In this document: piece after piece, positions 41,789 through 48,822 of the stretch
How the letters are laid out: each line of letters starts with the position of its first letter
Position numbering within the stretch: the first letter of the stretch is position 1
Origin: Oceanospirillaceae bacterium
GTDB taxonomy: Bacteria > Pseudomonadota > Gammaproteobacteria > Pseudomonadales > Balneatricaceae
Direction of reading: 5' to 3'
DNA: 64,000 nucleotides
NCBI GenBank assembly: GCA_013215445.1
Contig: JABSRA010000019.1
Location: forward strand, 1 to 64,000
Program-made: the position numbers and the translations under genes
Notes under the pieces: generated by a model
Seen by the model: only the letters and a program-made list of their open reading frames with translations
Databases searched by the model: none
Told to the model about the DNA's origin: nothing

Positions 41789-42079
41789 ATGAAAGGTTAT
41801 CTGATATTAGATTTTTCAATTAAGGATTTTGCTCGGTTTAAAGAATATATTGATAACATACCTGCGTTTATAGAAAAACACGGAGGCAAGTATATTGTTC
41901 AAGGTGTAGAGGCTGAAGTCATGGAAGGAAATTGGCAACCAGAACGTGTTGTTGTTTTAGAGTTTCCATCGACAGAAAAGGCAAAAACATTTCTTGCAGA
42001 TCCAGAGGCGCAAACTTTATTTTCGATACGCCATGACACCACACAAAGTAAGTTAATTTTAGTTGAAGGCTGCTTTTAG
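41789..42079 (+). CDS. DUF1330-family protein
   Basis: A 96-aa small protein of the DUF1330 family (dimeric alpha/beta barrel). MKGYLILDFSIKDFARFKEY, IEKHGGKYIVQG and WQPERVVVLEFPSTEKAKTF are conserved. Function unknown; often found with small-molecule metabolism. Ribosome site AAAGGA upstream. Confidence 0.85.
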   Translation: MKGYLILDFSIKDFARFKEYIDNIPAFIEKHGGKYIVQGVEAEVMEGNWQPERVVVLEFPSTEKAKTFLADPEAQTLFSIRHDTTQSKLILVEGCF

Positions 42080-42090
42080 TACAGTGCCGT

Positions 42091-42136
42091 CAATATAACA
42101 GCACTGAGCCCCTGCAGGGCTGGGAGGCGTTATGTG
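42091..42136 (+). repeat. attC-like site s
   Basis: AATATAAC (42092-42099) and GTTATGT (42129-42135) ends; CAGCCCTGCAGGG-type inner palindrome GCCCCTGCAGGGC. Confidence 0.6.
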
Positions 42137-42153
42137 TTTATTCAAGGGAAGTT

Positions 42154-42846
42154 ATGTCTACAATAATTTATGCAGTTCCAGGCACCTTTTGTAATGCTGA
42201 AGTTTGGGACGAATTACTTAAAAATCTACCAGCGGGTATTGAGATAATTAATATAGATATTCCAATAAAAAACTCTGTTAGTGAAATTGTAAACGTCCTC
42301 GATGAACAATTACCTGACCAACCATCAAATTTACTAGGTTTTTCTTTTGGAGGTTTTCTTATGTCTGCTTTCGCACTGAAATTCCCGCATAGAGTGAAGA
42401 AGCTGCTGGTGATATCCGATTCCTTAGATAAACTAGAACATAAAGAAATCGAGTCTCGTAAAAGATTTGCAAGTTTTATTGAAAGCGAAGGTTTCTCTGG
42501 CTTACATAGAGAGTCTGTAATAGCAGTGCTACACCCGATTAAAAAGGATGATGTTGATTTACATGAAAAAATAATAAAAATGAGTGAATCTATGACATCC
42601 ATCGCGGTACAAAATCAGCTGCTTGCGACAACAACGAGAGATAATAGTCACGAAAAACTGAATCTATTATCAATGCCCACTTACTTTGTGTTTGGCGATA
42701 TGGATCAAACATTTAATAAGAGTATTATTAACAGCTTAGCTACTGATAACTGTCACTATAAAGAAATTAGTGATTCAGGCCATTTCTTACCTTTAGAGCA
42801 ACCGAGTAAATTGGCCAAGGTTGTCTTAAGTTGGACTGTATTATAA
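42154..42846 (+). CDS. Alpha/beta hydrolase (cassette)
   Basis: A 230-aa alpha/beta hydrolase. AVPGTFCNAEVWDELLKNL is the oxyanion region, GFSFGGFLMSA holds the nucleophile Ser, VFGDMDQTF the Asp, and SDSGHFLPLEQP the His. It resembles small esterase/lactonase-like hydrolases without a clear substrate. SD AAGGGAAG precedes the ATG. Minus-strand frames here are compositional shadows. Confidence 0.86.
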   Translation: MSTIIYAVPGTFCNAEVWDELLKNLPAGIEIINIDIPIKNSVSEIVNVLDEQLPDQPSNLLGFSFGGFLMSAFALKFPHRVKKLLVISDSLDKLEHKEIESRKRFASFIESEGFSGLHRESVIAVLHPIKKDDVDLHEKIIKMSESMTSIAVQNQLLATTTRDNSHEKLNLLSMPTYFVFGDMDQTFNKSIINSLATDNCHYKEISDSGHFLPLEQPSKLAKVVLSWTVL

Positions 42847-42852
42847 CAACAC

Positions 42853-42886
42853 CACATAACGAGTCGTTTAAACGAGACGTTATGCT
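42853..42886 (+). repeat. attC-like site t, very short
   Basis: ACATAACG and CGTTATGC frame only 34 bases; inner TCGTTTAAACGA is a 12-bp perfect palindrome. The whole unit is one hairpin. Confidence 0.5.
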
Positions 42887-42903
42887 CCAAGGAGGATTAA
42901 TCG

Positions 42904-43263
42904 ATGTCTCAACATGAAAAACTAAATTATGTAGAATTTCCCGCTAAAAACATTCCTGCAACAAAACAATTTTTCGAGAAAGCTTTTGGTTGGACGTTTG
43001 AGGATTTTGGACCTGATTACACTGCTTTTACAGATCAAGGTCTCGATGGTGGTTTTTATAGAGCTGATCTAACATCTACAGCCGCTAACGGTGCAGCTTT
43101 GTTGGTTCTACTCAGTGACAATCTTGAATTATCTCAAGCTAATGTTGAGTTGGCGGGAGGTAAAATCACCAAGCCTATTTTTATATTTCCTGGCGGTCGC
43201 CGTTTTCAGTTTATAGAGCCGAGCGGTAATGAATTGGCTGTCTGGTCAAAAATCAGCACATGA
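42904..43263 (+). CDS. VOC-family (glyoxalase-like) protein
   Basis: A 119-aa vicinal-oxygen-chelate fold protein. KLNYVEFPAKNIPATKQFFE followed by KAFGWTFEDFGPDYTAF is the typical first module and FIFPGGRRFQFIEPSGNELA the second; the metal-ligand Glu in FIEPSGNE is present. These proteins act as dioxygenases, glyoxalases or binding proteins against antibiotics. SD AAGGAGG is perfect. Confidence 0.88.
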   Translation: MSQHEKLNYVEFPAKNIPATKQFFEKAFGWTFEDFGPDYTAFTDQGLDGGFYRADLTSTAANGAALLVLLSDNLELSQANVELAGGKITKPIFIFPGGRRFQFIEPSGNELAVWSKIST

Positions 43264-43269
43264 AAAGAG

Positions 43270-43348
43270 TGTTATAACAAGGTTAGATACAGCGCATGGC
43301 CTCCCCAGCTTCGCAGCTCCACCCATCGTGTGCTAAAAGCGTTAGTAT
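43270..43348 (+). repeat. attC-like site u (family 2)
   Basis: GTTATAAC and GTTAGTA ends; interior ACAGCGCATGGCC and CATCGTGTGCTAAAAGCG related to sites f, i and k. Confidence 0.8.
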
Positions 43349-43372
43349 TGTAATCAAACTGTGGAGTTTAAA

Positions 43373-43741
43373 ATGGAATTAGGTGCCTTTTCAATCAGTT
43401 TATCGGTGCATGACATCGAAGAATCAAAGGTATTTTATCAAAAATTGGGCTTCGAAATAATTGGCGGAGAGCAATCGAATAACTGGTTAATACTTCGAAA
43501 CGGTGATCATACAATAGGTTTATTCCAGGGAATGTTTGAAGGGAATATAATGACATTCAATCCAGGCTGGGATAAAGACTGCAAAACACTAGCATCGTAT
43601 ACAGATGTTAGAGAGCTATTAAAAGAGTTCGAGGCTCAAGGTGTCGATATCATACAAAAGTCTACTACCGGTGAAAGTGGCCCTTCGAGTTTCTCTATCA
43701 AAGACCCTGATGGTAACTCAATCCTGATAGACCAGCATGTC
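43373..43741 (+). CDS. VOC-family protein, second copy
   Basis: A 122-aa VOC protein. SISLSVHDIEESKVFYQKLG, FEIIGG and WLILRNGDHTIGLFQG form the first module; FSIKDPDGNSILIDQH ends the second with the conserved DPDGN turn. The ATG at 43373 follows GGAG by 7 bases; a GTG at 43361 is less likely. It is the last recognisable cassette gene. The stop codon TAA is at 43742-43744. Confidence 0.87.
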
Positions 43742-43744
43742 TAA

Positions 43745-44257
43745 ACAATGCTCGCAGAGCTCTAAACGGAAAAATACTGTTGGCTGTTTTCACTTCATGA
43801 CCTATTTTAGACAACTATATTTTTTCGTTTAAGTCGCGATTAGACATTTTTCAAAAACAGCCTCACTCTGTTATCTTCTTGATTTTCAATATTTTACAAA
43901 GTCACTGACAGAGTGTTTTGTTGGTTCTATAATAGACAAGTGAACAATAATTCTATCATTATGCGCAGACATAAGCGGTTAATTTATAAGCATTTTCTAT
44001 ATCTTTAGCCCAGTGGTGCAACTAAAACGGTGATTGAAAAGATACTAGGGCTTTAAAGACCCCAATCACGCGCTATAATTTCTATAGTAACCTCATCGGG
44101 ATCAGTATATCTAGCATCTAACGATCACCCGATATTAACCACACTCTAGTAGTGTTTTTCTAGCCTTTTGTACGATCGGATTATCAGTTTTTTGGAACGA
44201 TGCTGTTTGGTAGCAAAATCATAATCACCCCAATATAGCTTTTTAACTAAGTGACTT
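43745..44257. other. Intergenic region at the right end of the cassette array
   Basis: 513 bases. A possible last attC-like site at 43760-43834 has TCTAAACG and CGTTTAAG ends that pair over AAACGGAAAAATA / TATTTTTTCGTTT, but the right core departs from GTT-R-R-R. The rest is A+T-rich with no gene seen. Confidence 0.35.
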
Positions 44258-45097
44258 ATGCTAAATATATTACAAATGACTACTCGTTATAAAAATAGCC
44301 GCTGTTTACTTTTATTGCTGATATTTACCCTTGGTATGTTTATCAATGTAAATAAAGCAAATGCCGACGTCATTACGCTAACCTTGCCGAGCTTTAAAGA
44401 TGGCAGCCACATTTATTATTACAATTTATTGAATAGCGCATTGAAATCGGCAGGTCATACGCCGAATATTAGCTTGTCGGCGGAAATGCCACAAAACCGA
44501 GTGATCCACGAGCTAAAACGCAATCGTATCAGCTTGTACTGGTTATTAAAAACCGAAGAGCGGGACAAAGCCTTCCTATCAATCAACGTCGGCTTAACCA
44601 GTGGCTTAATTGGACAACGCATCCTGTTAATCCCCCAAGGTAAACAAGCAGACTTCAATGGGGTTCAAAGCCTCGCTGATTTCAGAGCACTGCAAAAAAC
44701 CGCGGGGTTTGGCTCAAACTGGTACGACATTAAAGTATGGCAAGCTAACAGGCTTAAATACCAAGTTATTTCGGGGGACTGGCATAAAATTTACAACATG
44801 TTATCCCGTGGAAATCGTGATATCGATTACTTCTCCCGCGGCGTGATCGAAATTTCAGCCGAAGCCAAGTTACATCCCGAGCTACAAATTGAGCAAAACT
44901 TGTTGCTGATCTATGAGAGGGACTTCGTCTTCTATTTAAGCGACGAGGCGCAACAATATCAACAGATACTTGAACAGGCATTAAACCAAGCCAAAAATAA
45001 TAACTTAATTGTTGAAATGCAGAGGAATCACTGGCGAGCAGATTTTCGACAACTGCAGCTTGATTCCAGAACGATCATCAGGCTTAAACAACCCTAG
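44258..45097 (+). CDS. Periplasmic solute-binding-like protein
   Basis: A 279-aa exported protein of the type II periplasmic binding fold (amino-acid-binding, SBP_bac_3-like). A signal segment (CLLLLLIFTLGMFINVNKAN) is followed by LTLPSFKDGSHIYYYNLLNS, IHELKRNRISLYWLLKTEE and LADFRALQKTAGFGSNWYDI. No transporter genes adjoin it; such stand-alone proteins often serve as sensors or have unknown ligands. The second methionine at 44276 is an alternative start. Confidence 0.7.
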   Translation: MLNILQMTTRYKNSRCLLLLLIFTLGMFINVNKANADVITLTLPSFKDGSHIYYYNLLNSALKSAGHTPNISLSAEMPQNRVIHELKRNRISLYWLLKTEERDKAFLSINVGLTSGLIGQRILLIPQGKQADFNGVQSLADFRALQKTAGFGSNWYDIKVWQANRLKYQVISGDWHKIYNMLSRGNRDIDYFSRGVIEISAEAKLHPELQIEQNLLLIYERDFVFYLSDEAQQYQQILEQALNQAKNNNLIVEMQRNHWRADFRQLQLDSRTIIRLKQP

Positions 45098-45364
45098 TAA
45101 TAGCTTGTTTAGCTTAATCTGTTATGGAGAAAGCCAGTTACCCTAATCCCTTAGGGAAAGCTCCTTGCGACGATGAGTACAGTCTCAGTAGCTAGTCATG
45201 AATTAATAATGTTCAGCCAGTCGGTGCTGTTACCTCCCTCAAATATCGATATTAACCTTCAACACTATAAAATTTTACTGTCTGAAATCAGCGTTCAGCT
45301 GTGCGCCAACAGTTCTAGGTACCATCAACAATTCATCCAAGGGGCATAATTGCCAGGGGGATTA

Positions 45365-45407
45365 AAATGTAGTGAATATTCATAAGTGAAATATATTCAC
45401 TACATTT
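45365..45407. promoter_or_regulatory. 15-bp inverted repeat upstream of aceA
   Basis: AAATGTAGTGAATAT and its exact complement flank a 13-base loop. No T-run follows on either strand, so it is more likely an operator-like palindrome or a structured leader than a terminator. Confidence 0.5.
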
Positions 45408-45559
45408 CAATCAAGAATTACTTTAATTCATGTAATTATTGGCTATTAGCCCTCCTAATACCGCGTCATAGCGCCAATTTTCGCTTTTCACCTCGAAATA
45501 CCACCGCTGCGGTGTGAACTGTCTTGTAGTTTTTTTACAACCAACTCTTGCTGCATTTA

Positions 45560-45574
45560 TGTAGTCAAACTACA
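45560..45574. promoter_or_regulatory. Palindrome TGTAGT-CAA-ACTACA upstream of aceA
   Basis: A perfect 6-bp inverted repeat with 3-base centre, 157 bases ahead of the isocitrate lyase ATG. It shares TGTAGT with the larger repeat at 45365-45407. Candidate binding site of a glyoxylate-shunt regulator; the regulator is not identified. Confidence 0.35.
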
Positions 45575-45731
45575 CAAACCCAGACACCACGGGCCCCGCC
45601 ATTGACTCATGCTATTGATAAGCTGCATTATCTGTTCACCCACAAGGGCTGACGTCGATCACCACTGATTAAGGTGACTCTAGTTAGGCACACAGCACTC
45701 ATATAAAAAATATAAACAGAAGGATTTAGAT

Positions 45732-47339
45732 ATGTCTACTTACATGAAAAACATCGATGCTGTTACCAGCCTTAAAGCTAGCAACGGAACTAAATGGCAG
45801 GCGATCAATCCTGAATCTGCAGCGCGCATGCGCAGCCAAAACCGTTTTAAAACCGGCTTAGATATCGCCAAATACACCGCTAAAATCATGCGCAGTGACA
45901 TGGATAATTACGACGCTAACCCCGAACTGTACACACAGTCTCTAGGTTGCTGGCACGGCTTTATCGGCCAGCAGAAGATGATTTCAATTAAAAAACATTT
46001 TGATAATACCGACCGAAAATACCTATACCTTTCAGGTTGGATGATTGCTGCATTGCGCTCTGAGTTTGGGCCATTACCCGACCAGTCAATGCACGAAAAA
46101 ACCGCCGTCGCCAGCTTAATTAAAGAACTCTACACCTTTTTAAGACAGGCAGATGCCCGTGAATTAGGTGGCCTATTCCGTGAAATGGATGCCGCTCGTA
46201 AAGCCAACAATGGCACAAAAGTAAAAGACATCCAGTACAAGATTGATAACTACGTCACCCATATTGTGCCAATTATTGCCGACATTGACGCGGGCTTTGG
46301 CAACGCCGAGGCCACCTATTTAATGGCCAAACAAATGATCGAAGCCGGTGCCTGTTGCATCCAGCTCGAAAACCAAGTATCCGATGAGAAACAGTGTGGT
46401 CATCAAGATGGTAAAGTAACTGTCCCCCACGCCGATTTCTTAGCTAAAATTAATGCCGTTCGTTATGCCTTTTTAGAACTCGGTATAGATGATGGTGTGA
46501 TCGTCGCCCGTACCGACTCATTAGGTGCTGGTCTAACCAAGCAGATTGCGGTAACCAATGAAGAGGGAGACTTAGGCGATCAATACAATTCTTTCTTAGA
46601 TTGTGAAGAAGTCAGCGTAGCCGATATTAAACACGGCGAAGTATTAATCAAACAAAACGGTAAGCTGGTACGCCCCAAGCGCCTACCGAGTAACTTGTTC
46701 CAGTTCCGCAAGGACTCCGGTGAAGCACGCTGCATCTTAGACAGCATTACCTCTTTGCAAAATGGTGCGGATCTTTTATGGATAGAAACCGAAAAGCCAC
46801 ACATCGGTCAAATTGGTGCGATGATTGATGAAATTCGCAAAGTAGTTCCCAATGCCAAGTTGGTGTACAACAATTCACCTTCTTTCAACTGGACACTTAA
46901 TTTCCGTCAGCAAGTTTTTGATCTCATGCAAGAAGATGGCAAAGATGTCAGCGCTTACAACCGTGAAGGATTGATGAATGCCAAGTACGATGACACTGAA
47001 TTAGCGATTGTTGCCGATGAGAAGATCCGCACTTTCCAGGCTGATTCAGCCAAACAAGCCGGTATTTTCCATCACTTAATCACCCTGCCAACTTATCACA
47101 CTGCCGCATTGTCTACTGACAATTTGGCCAAAGACTACTTCGGCGATCAAGGCATGTTGGGATACGTACAAGGTGTGCAACGCAAGGAAATACGTCAGGG
47201 TATCGCCTGTGTAAAACATCAAAACATGGCGGGTTCAGACATGGGAGATGATCACAAAGAGTATTTCGCCGGTGAAGCGGCACTTAAGGCTTCAGGAGAG
47301 GACAATACCATGAACCAATTCGAAGAAATCAGCGCGTAA
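45732..47339 (+). CDS. aceA: Isocitrate lyase
   Basis: Splits isocitrate to glyoxylate and succinate in the glyoxylate shunt, cytoplasmic. Long form (535 aa) as in Pseudomonas and Acinetobacter. SLGCWHGFIGQQKM, PIIADIDAGFGNAEATYLMA and QVSDEKQCGHQDGKVTVPH carry the active-site Cys and metal-binding Asp; the insert DSLGAGLTKQIAVTNEEGDL is typical of the long form. SD AGAAGGA. A strong terminator follows. Malate synthase is not in the window. Confidence 0.95.
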   Translation: MSTYMKNIDAVTSLKASNGTKWQAINPESAARMRSQNRFKTGLDIAKYTAKIMRSDMDNYDANPELYTQSLGCWHGFIGQQKMISIKKHFDNTDRKYLYLSGWMIAALRSEFGPLPDQSMHEKTAVASLIKELYTFLRQADARELGGLFREMDAARKANNGTKVKDIQYKIDNYVTHIVPIIADIDAGFGNAEATYLMAKQMIEAGACCIQLENQVSDEKQCGHQDGKVTVPHADFLAKINAVRYAFLELGIDDGVIVARTDSLGAGLTKQIAVTNEEGDLGDQYNSFLDCEEVSVADIKHGEVLIKQNGKLVRPKRLPSNLFQFRKDSGEARCILDSITSLQNGADLLWIETEKPHIGQIGAMIDEIRKVVPNAKLVYNNSPSFNWTLNFRQQVFDLMQEDGKDVSAYNREGLMNAKYDDTELAIVADEKIRTFQADSAKQAGIFHHLITLPTYHTAALSTDNLAKDYFGDQGMLGYVQGVQRKEIRQGIACVKHQNMAGSDMGDDHKEYFAGEAALKASGEDNTMNQFEEISA

Positions 47340-47375
47340 TCAGGTAATTATTCCCCTTTTACCTAACGGCAAACA

Positions 47376-47411
47376 AAAGCTCCATGGTCCTTCGACCCTG
47401 GAGCTTTTTTG
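47376..47411 (+). terminator. Rho-independent terminator of aceA
   Basis: AAAGCTCCA / TGGAGCTTT with inner GGTC-CTTC-GACC makes a long hairpin followed by TTTTTTG. The best terminator in the window. Confidence 0.9.
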
Positions 47412-47478
47412 TGTCTATTTTCTGATTATAGCCGCTAATAAAACGGAGACTTAGCTTTTTTAGGCAGAAAAATTCTGC

Positions 47479-47565
47479 CCTGCCACTTACGTTATACCGG
47501 ACATCCTGACCATATACGCTCTTTGGCATCCCTGCCACCGCGTTATACCGGACATCCTGACCATA
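47479..47565. repeat. Direct repeat of about 36 bases, two copies
   Basis: Copies at 47479-47514 and 47531-47565 share CGTTATACCGGACATCCTG and the following ACCATA without change. They lie between the aceA terminator and another terminator. The hairpin GGCAGAA-AAA-TTCTGCC (47463-47479) precedes the first copy. Role unknown. Confidence 0.8.
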
Positions 47566-47568
47566 AAA

Positions 47569-47600
47569 AGCCGAGGACTTTTAAAGTGCTCGGCTGTTTT
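47569..47600. terminator. Bidirectional terminator
   Basis: AGCCGAG / CTCGGCT with inner ACTTT/AAAGT pair and T-runs on both strands. It ends the small minus-strand gene at 47655 and also insulates from aceA. Confidence 0.8.
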
Positions 47601-47654
47601 TATACTCTAACTGCTCCCCTTACTACCTAAGTAGCAAGAGGCAGTATCTCTAGA

Positions 47655-47798
47655 TCATTTAGACTGTGCGATTAAGCTGTCTTTAGCGATTTGCTGGCGG
47701 ATAAAACGTAAGCCAAAACCGGTCATGATAATCATGGCAGCAACAATAGCAAGTGAGGGGGCAATTGAGTAAAAGTTATAAATATCAAATCCAAACAT
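47655..47798 (-). CDS. Small membrane protein, 47 aa
   Basis: Starting at ATG 47798, with GGA 8 bases upstream, the product is MFGFDIYNFYSIAPSLAIV, a membrane helix continuing AAMIIMTGFGLRF, and a charged C-terminus. One transmembrane segment. A bidirectional terminator follows its stop, supporting that it is transcribed. A longer frame back to 47900 is open but has no ribosome site. Function unknown. Confidence 0.55.
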   Translation of the reverse strand: MFGFDIYNFYSIAPSLAIVAAMIIMTGFGLRFIRQQIAKDSLIAQSK

Positions 47799-47978
47799 TA
47801 GGGGTTTCCAATCAGTGTACGCAGGTAAAATATAGTCGGCCACCCTCCTATAATCTACAACTACTAAAATTCCGGCACAATAACATACTTTCCCGATCAT
47901 TTAGCCTAATTATAGCTATTTTATCACTTTGCATGACTTTACTTGGCTGCCGTTAACTTTGCCTATATAGTTTCAGCG

Positions 47979-48105
47979 CTCAGCATAACTTAGCCAAAAA
48001 GGCATCATCACTAGGTTCGCTAATACGGCGTTAAAAAGCGGCACAGATTGATCTTATTATTAGCCCCTTTTCCTGTCTTAATTTGGCTCGTTACATTTTG
48101 CAGAG
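47979..48105. repeat. MITE-like element, copy B
   Basis: CTCAGCATAACTTAGCC at the left and GGCTCGTTACATTTTGCAG at the right form imperfect inverted ends. Internal similarity to 13051-13187 includes GCATAACTTAGCCAAA, CGCTAATA.CGGC and AAGCGG. The element ends before the FAH gene's likely start, so starts inside it can be excluded. Confidence 0.55.
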
Positions 48106-48145
48106 TCTCTATTTGAAAAACTCACCGATCAAGCAGGTTATAAAA

Positions 48146-48772
48146 TTGCAGACAATATCGCTAGCAGGCCAATCAATAACACCCAGTAAAATCGTCTGTG
48201 TGGGGCGTAATTATCTCGCGCATATTAACGAACTCAACAATGAAATCGCTGAAGACATGGTGGTATTTTGCAAACCCAATAGTGCCATCAGTGGGCAACT
48301 TAATGCGACCCATGGCACAGGTGAGCAGATTGAACCATTACACTATGAGACAGAGATTTGCTTTCTCTATTCTCAGCAGCGCTTTAGCGCAGTCGCGGTG
48401 GGCTTAGATTTAACCAAGCGATCCCTACAGTCAAAATTAAAGGCCAAGGGTTTGCCCTGGGAGCGCGCTAAGGCGTTCAACGGTTCTGCCCTGTTCAGTG
48501 ACTTTGTAGCGATAGACTCGGTCAGTGAACAACTCGCAGTGCGACTAACCATTGATGGTAGCCTCACCCAAGCGGGAGATATTCGTCAGATGATCTATTC
48601 GCCCGCAGCAATTCTAGCAGAGCTAAGCTCTTTTTTAGATTTGGAAGATGGCGATATCGTGATGACGGGCACGCCCGCAGGTGTCGGCGCTGTTCAAGCG
48701 GCGAGCGACTACCTAGGCGAGATTTATCTTGGGGAACAGCTATTAGTGGCGAAGCAATGGCGAGTACGCTGA
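48146..48772 (+). CDS. Fumarylacetoacetate hydrolase-family protein (YcgM-like)
   Basis: A FAH-family C-C hydrolase or decarboxylase of about 208 aa. IVCVGRNYLAHINELNN, VVFCKPNSAISG, HYETEICFLYS and the end GDIVMTGTPAGVGAV carry the metal ligands Glu/Asp. It would cleave or decarboxylate acylpyruvates or oxaloacetate in the cytoplasm. TTG at 48146 with AGG upstream is the best start: the frame is open back to 48083, but that part lies in the MITE-like repeat. Start position is uncertain. Confidence 0.83.
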   Translation: MQTISLAGQSITPSKIVCVGRNYLAHINELNNEIAEDMVVFCKPNSAISGQLNATHGTGEQIEPLHYETEICFLYSQQRFSAVAVGLDLTKRSLQSKLKAKGLPWERAKAFNGSALFSDFVAIDSVSEQLAVRLTIDGSLTQAGDIRQMIYSPAAILAELSSFLDLEDGDIVMTGTPAGVGAVQAASDYLGEIYLGEQLLVAKQWRVR

Positions 48773-48780
48773 AGTTCTAG

Positions 48781-48799
48781 CCCGGATATTGCATGCAAT
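48781..48799. repeat. 19-bp dispersed palindromic repeat, copy 2
   Basis: Identical to 3382-3400, again a few bases downstream of a plus-strand gene, here the FAH gene, and facing the minus-strand cinA end. Confidence 0.7.
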
Positions 48800-48822
48800 C
48801 TGCAGGCTAGCTCAATAACCGG

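Larger units (their letters stand above)
45098..45731. other. 634-base leader region of isocitrate lyase with palindromes
   Basis: No gene was recognised. Two inverted repeats stand out: a perfect 15-bp stem (45365-45379 with 45393-45407) and TGTAGTCAAACTACA (45560-45574), both upstream of the isocitrate lyase start at 45732. Either may be a regulator site. Confidence 0.45.

Noticed and set aside
42168-42602. 144-aa frame opposite the cassette hydrolase
   Set aside because: Ser/Ile-rich composition typical of an antisense shadow; the plus strand has a clear hydrolase with a ribosome site.
28900-44250. Integron integrase gene in or beside the array
   Set aside because: No protein with tyrosine-recombinase or IntI features was found on either strand in this interval or elsewhere in the window.
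48083-48145. Upstream start for the FAH-family gene
   Set aside because: This part lies within or next to the MITE-like repeat and is not family-like; the start at 48146 is preferred.
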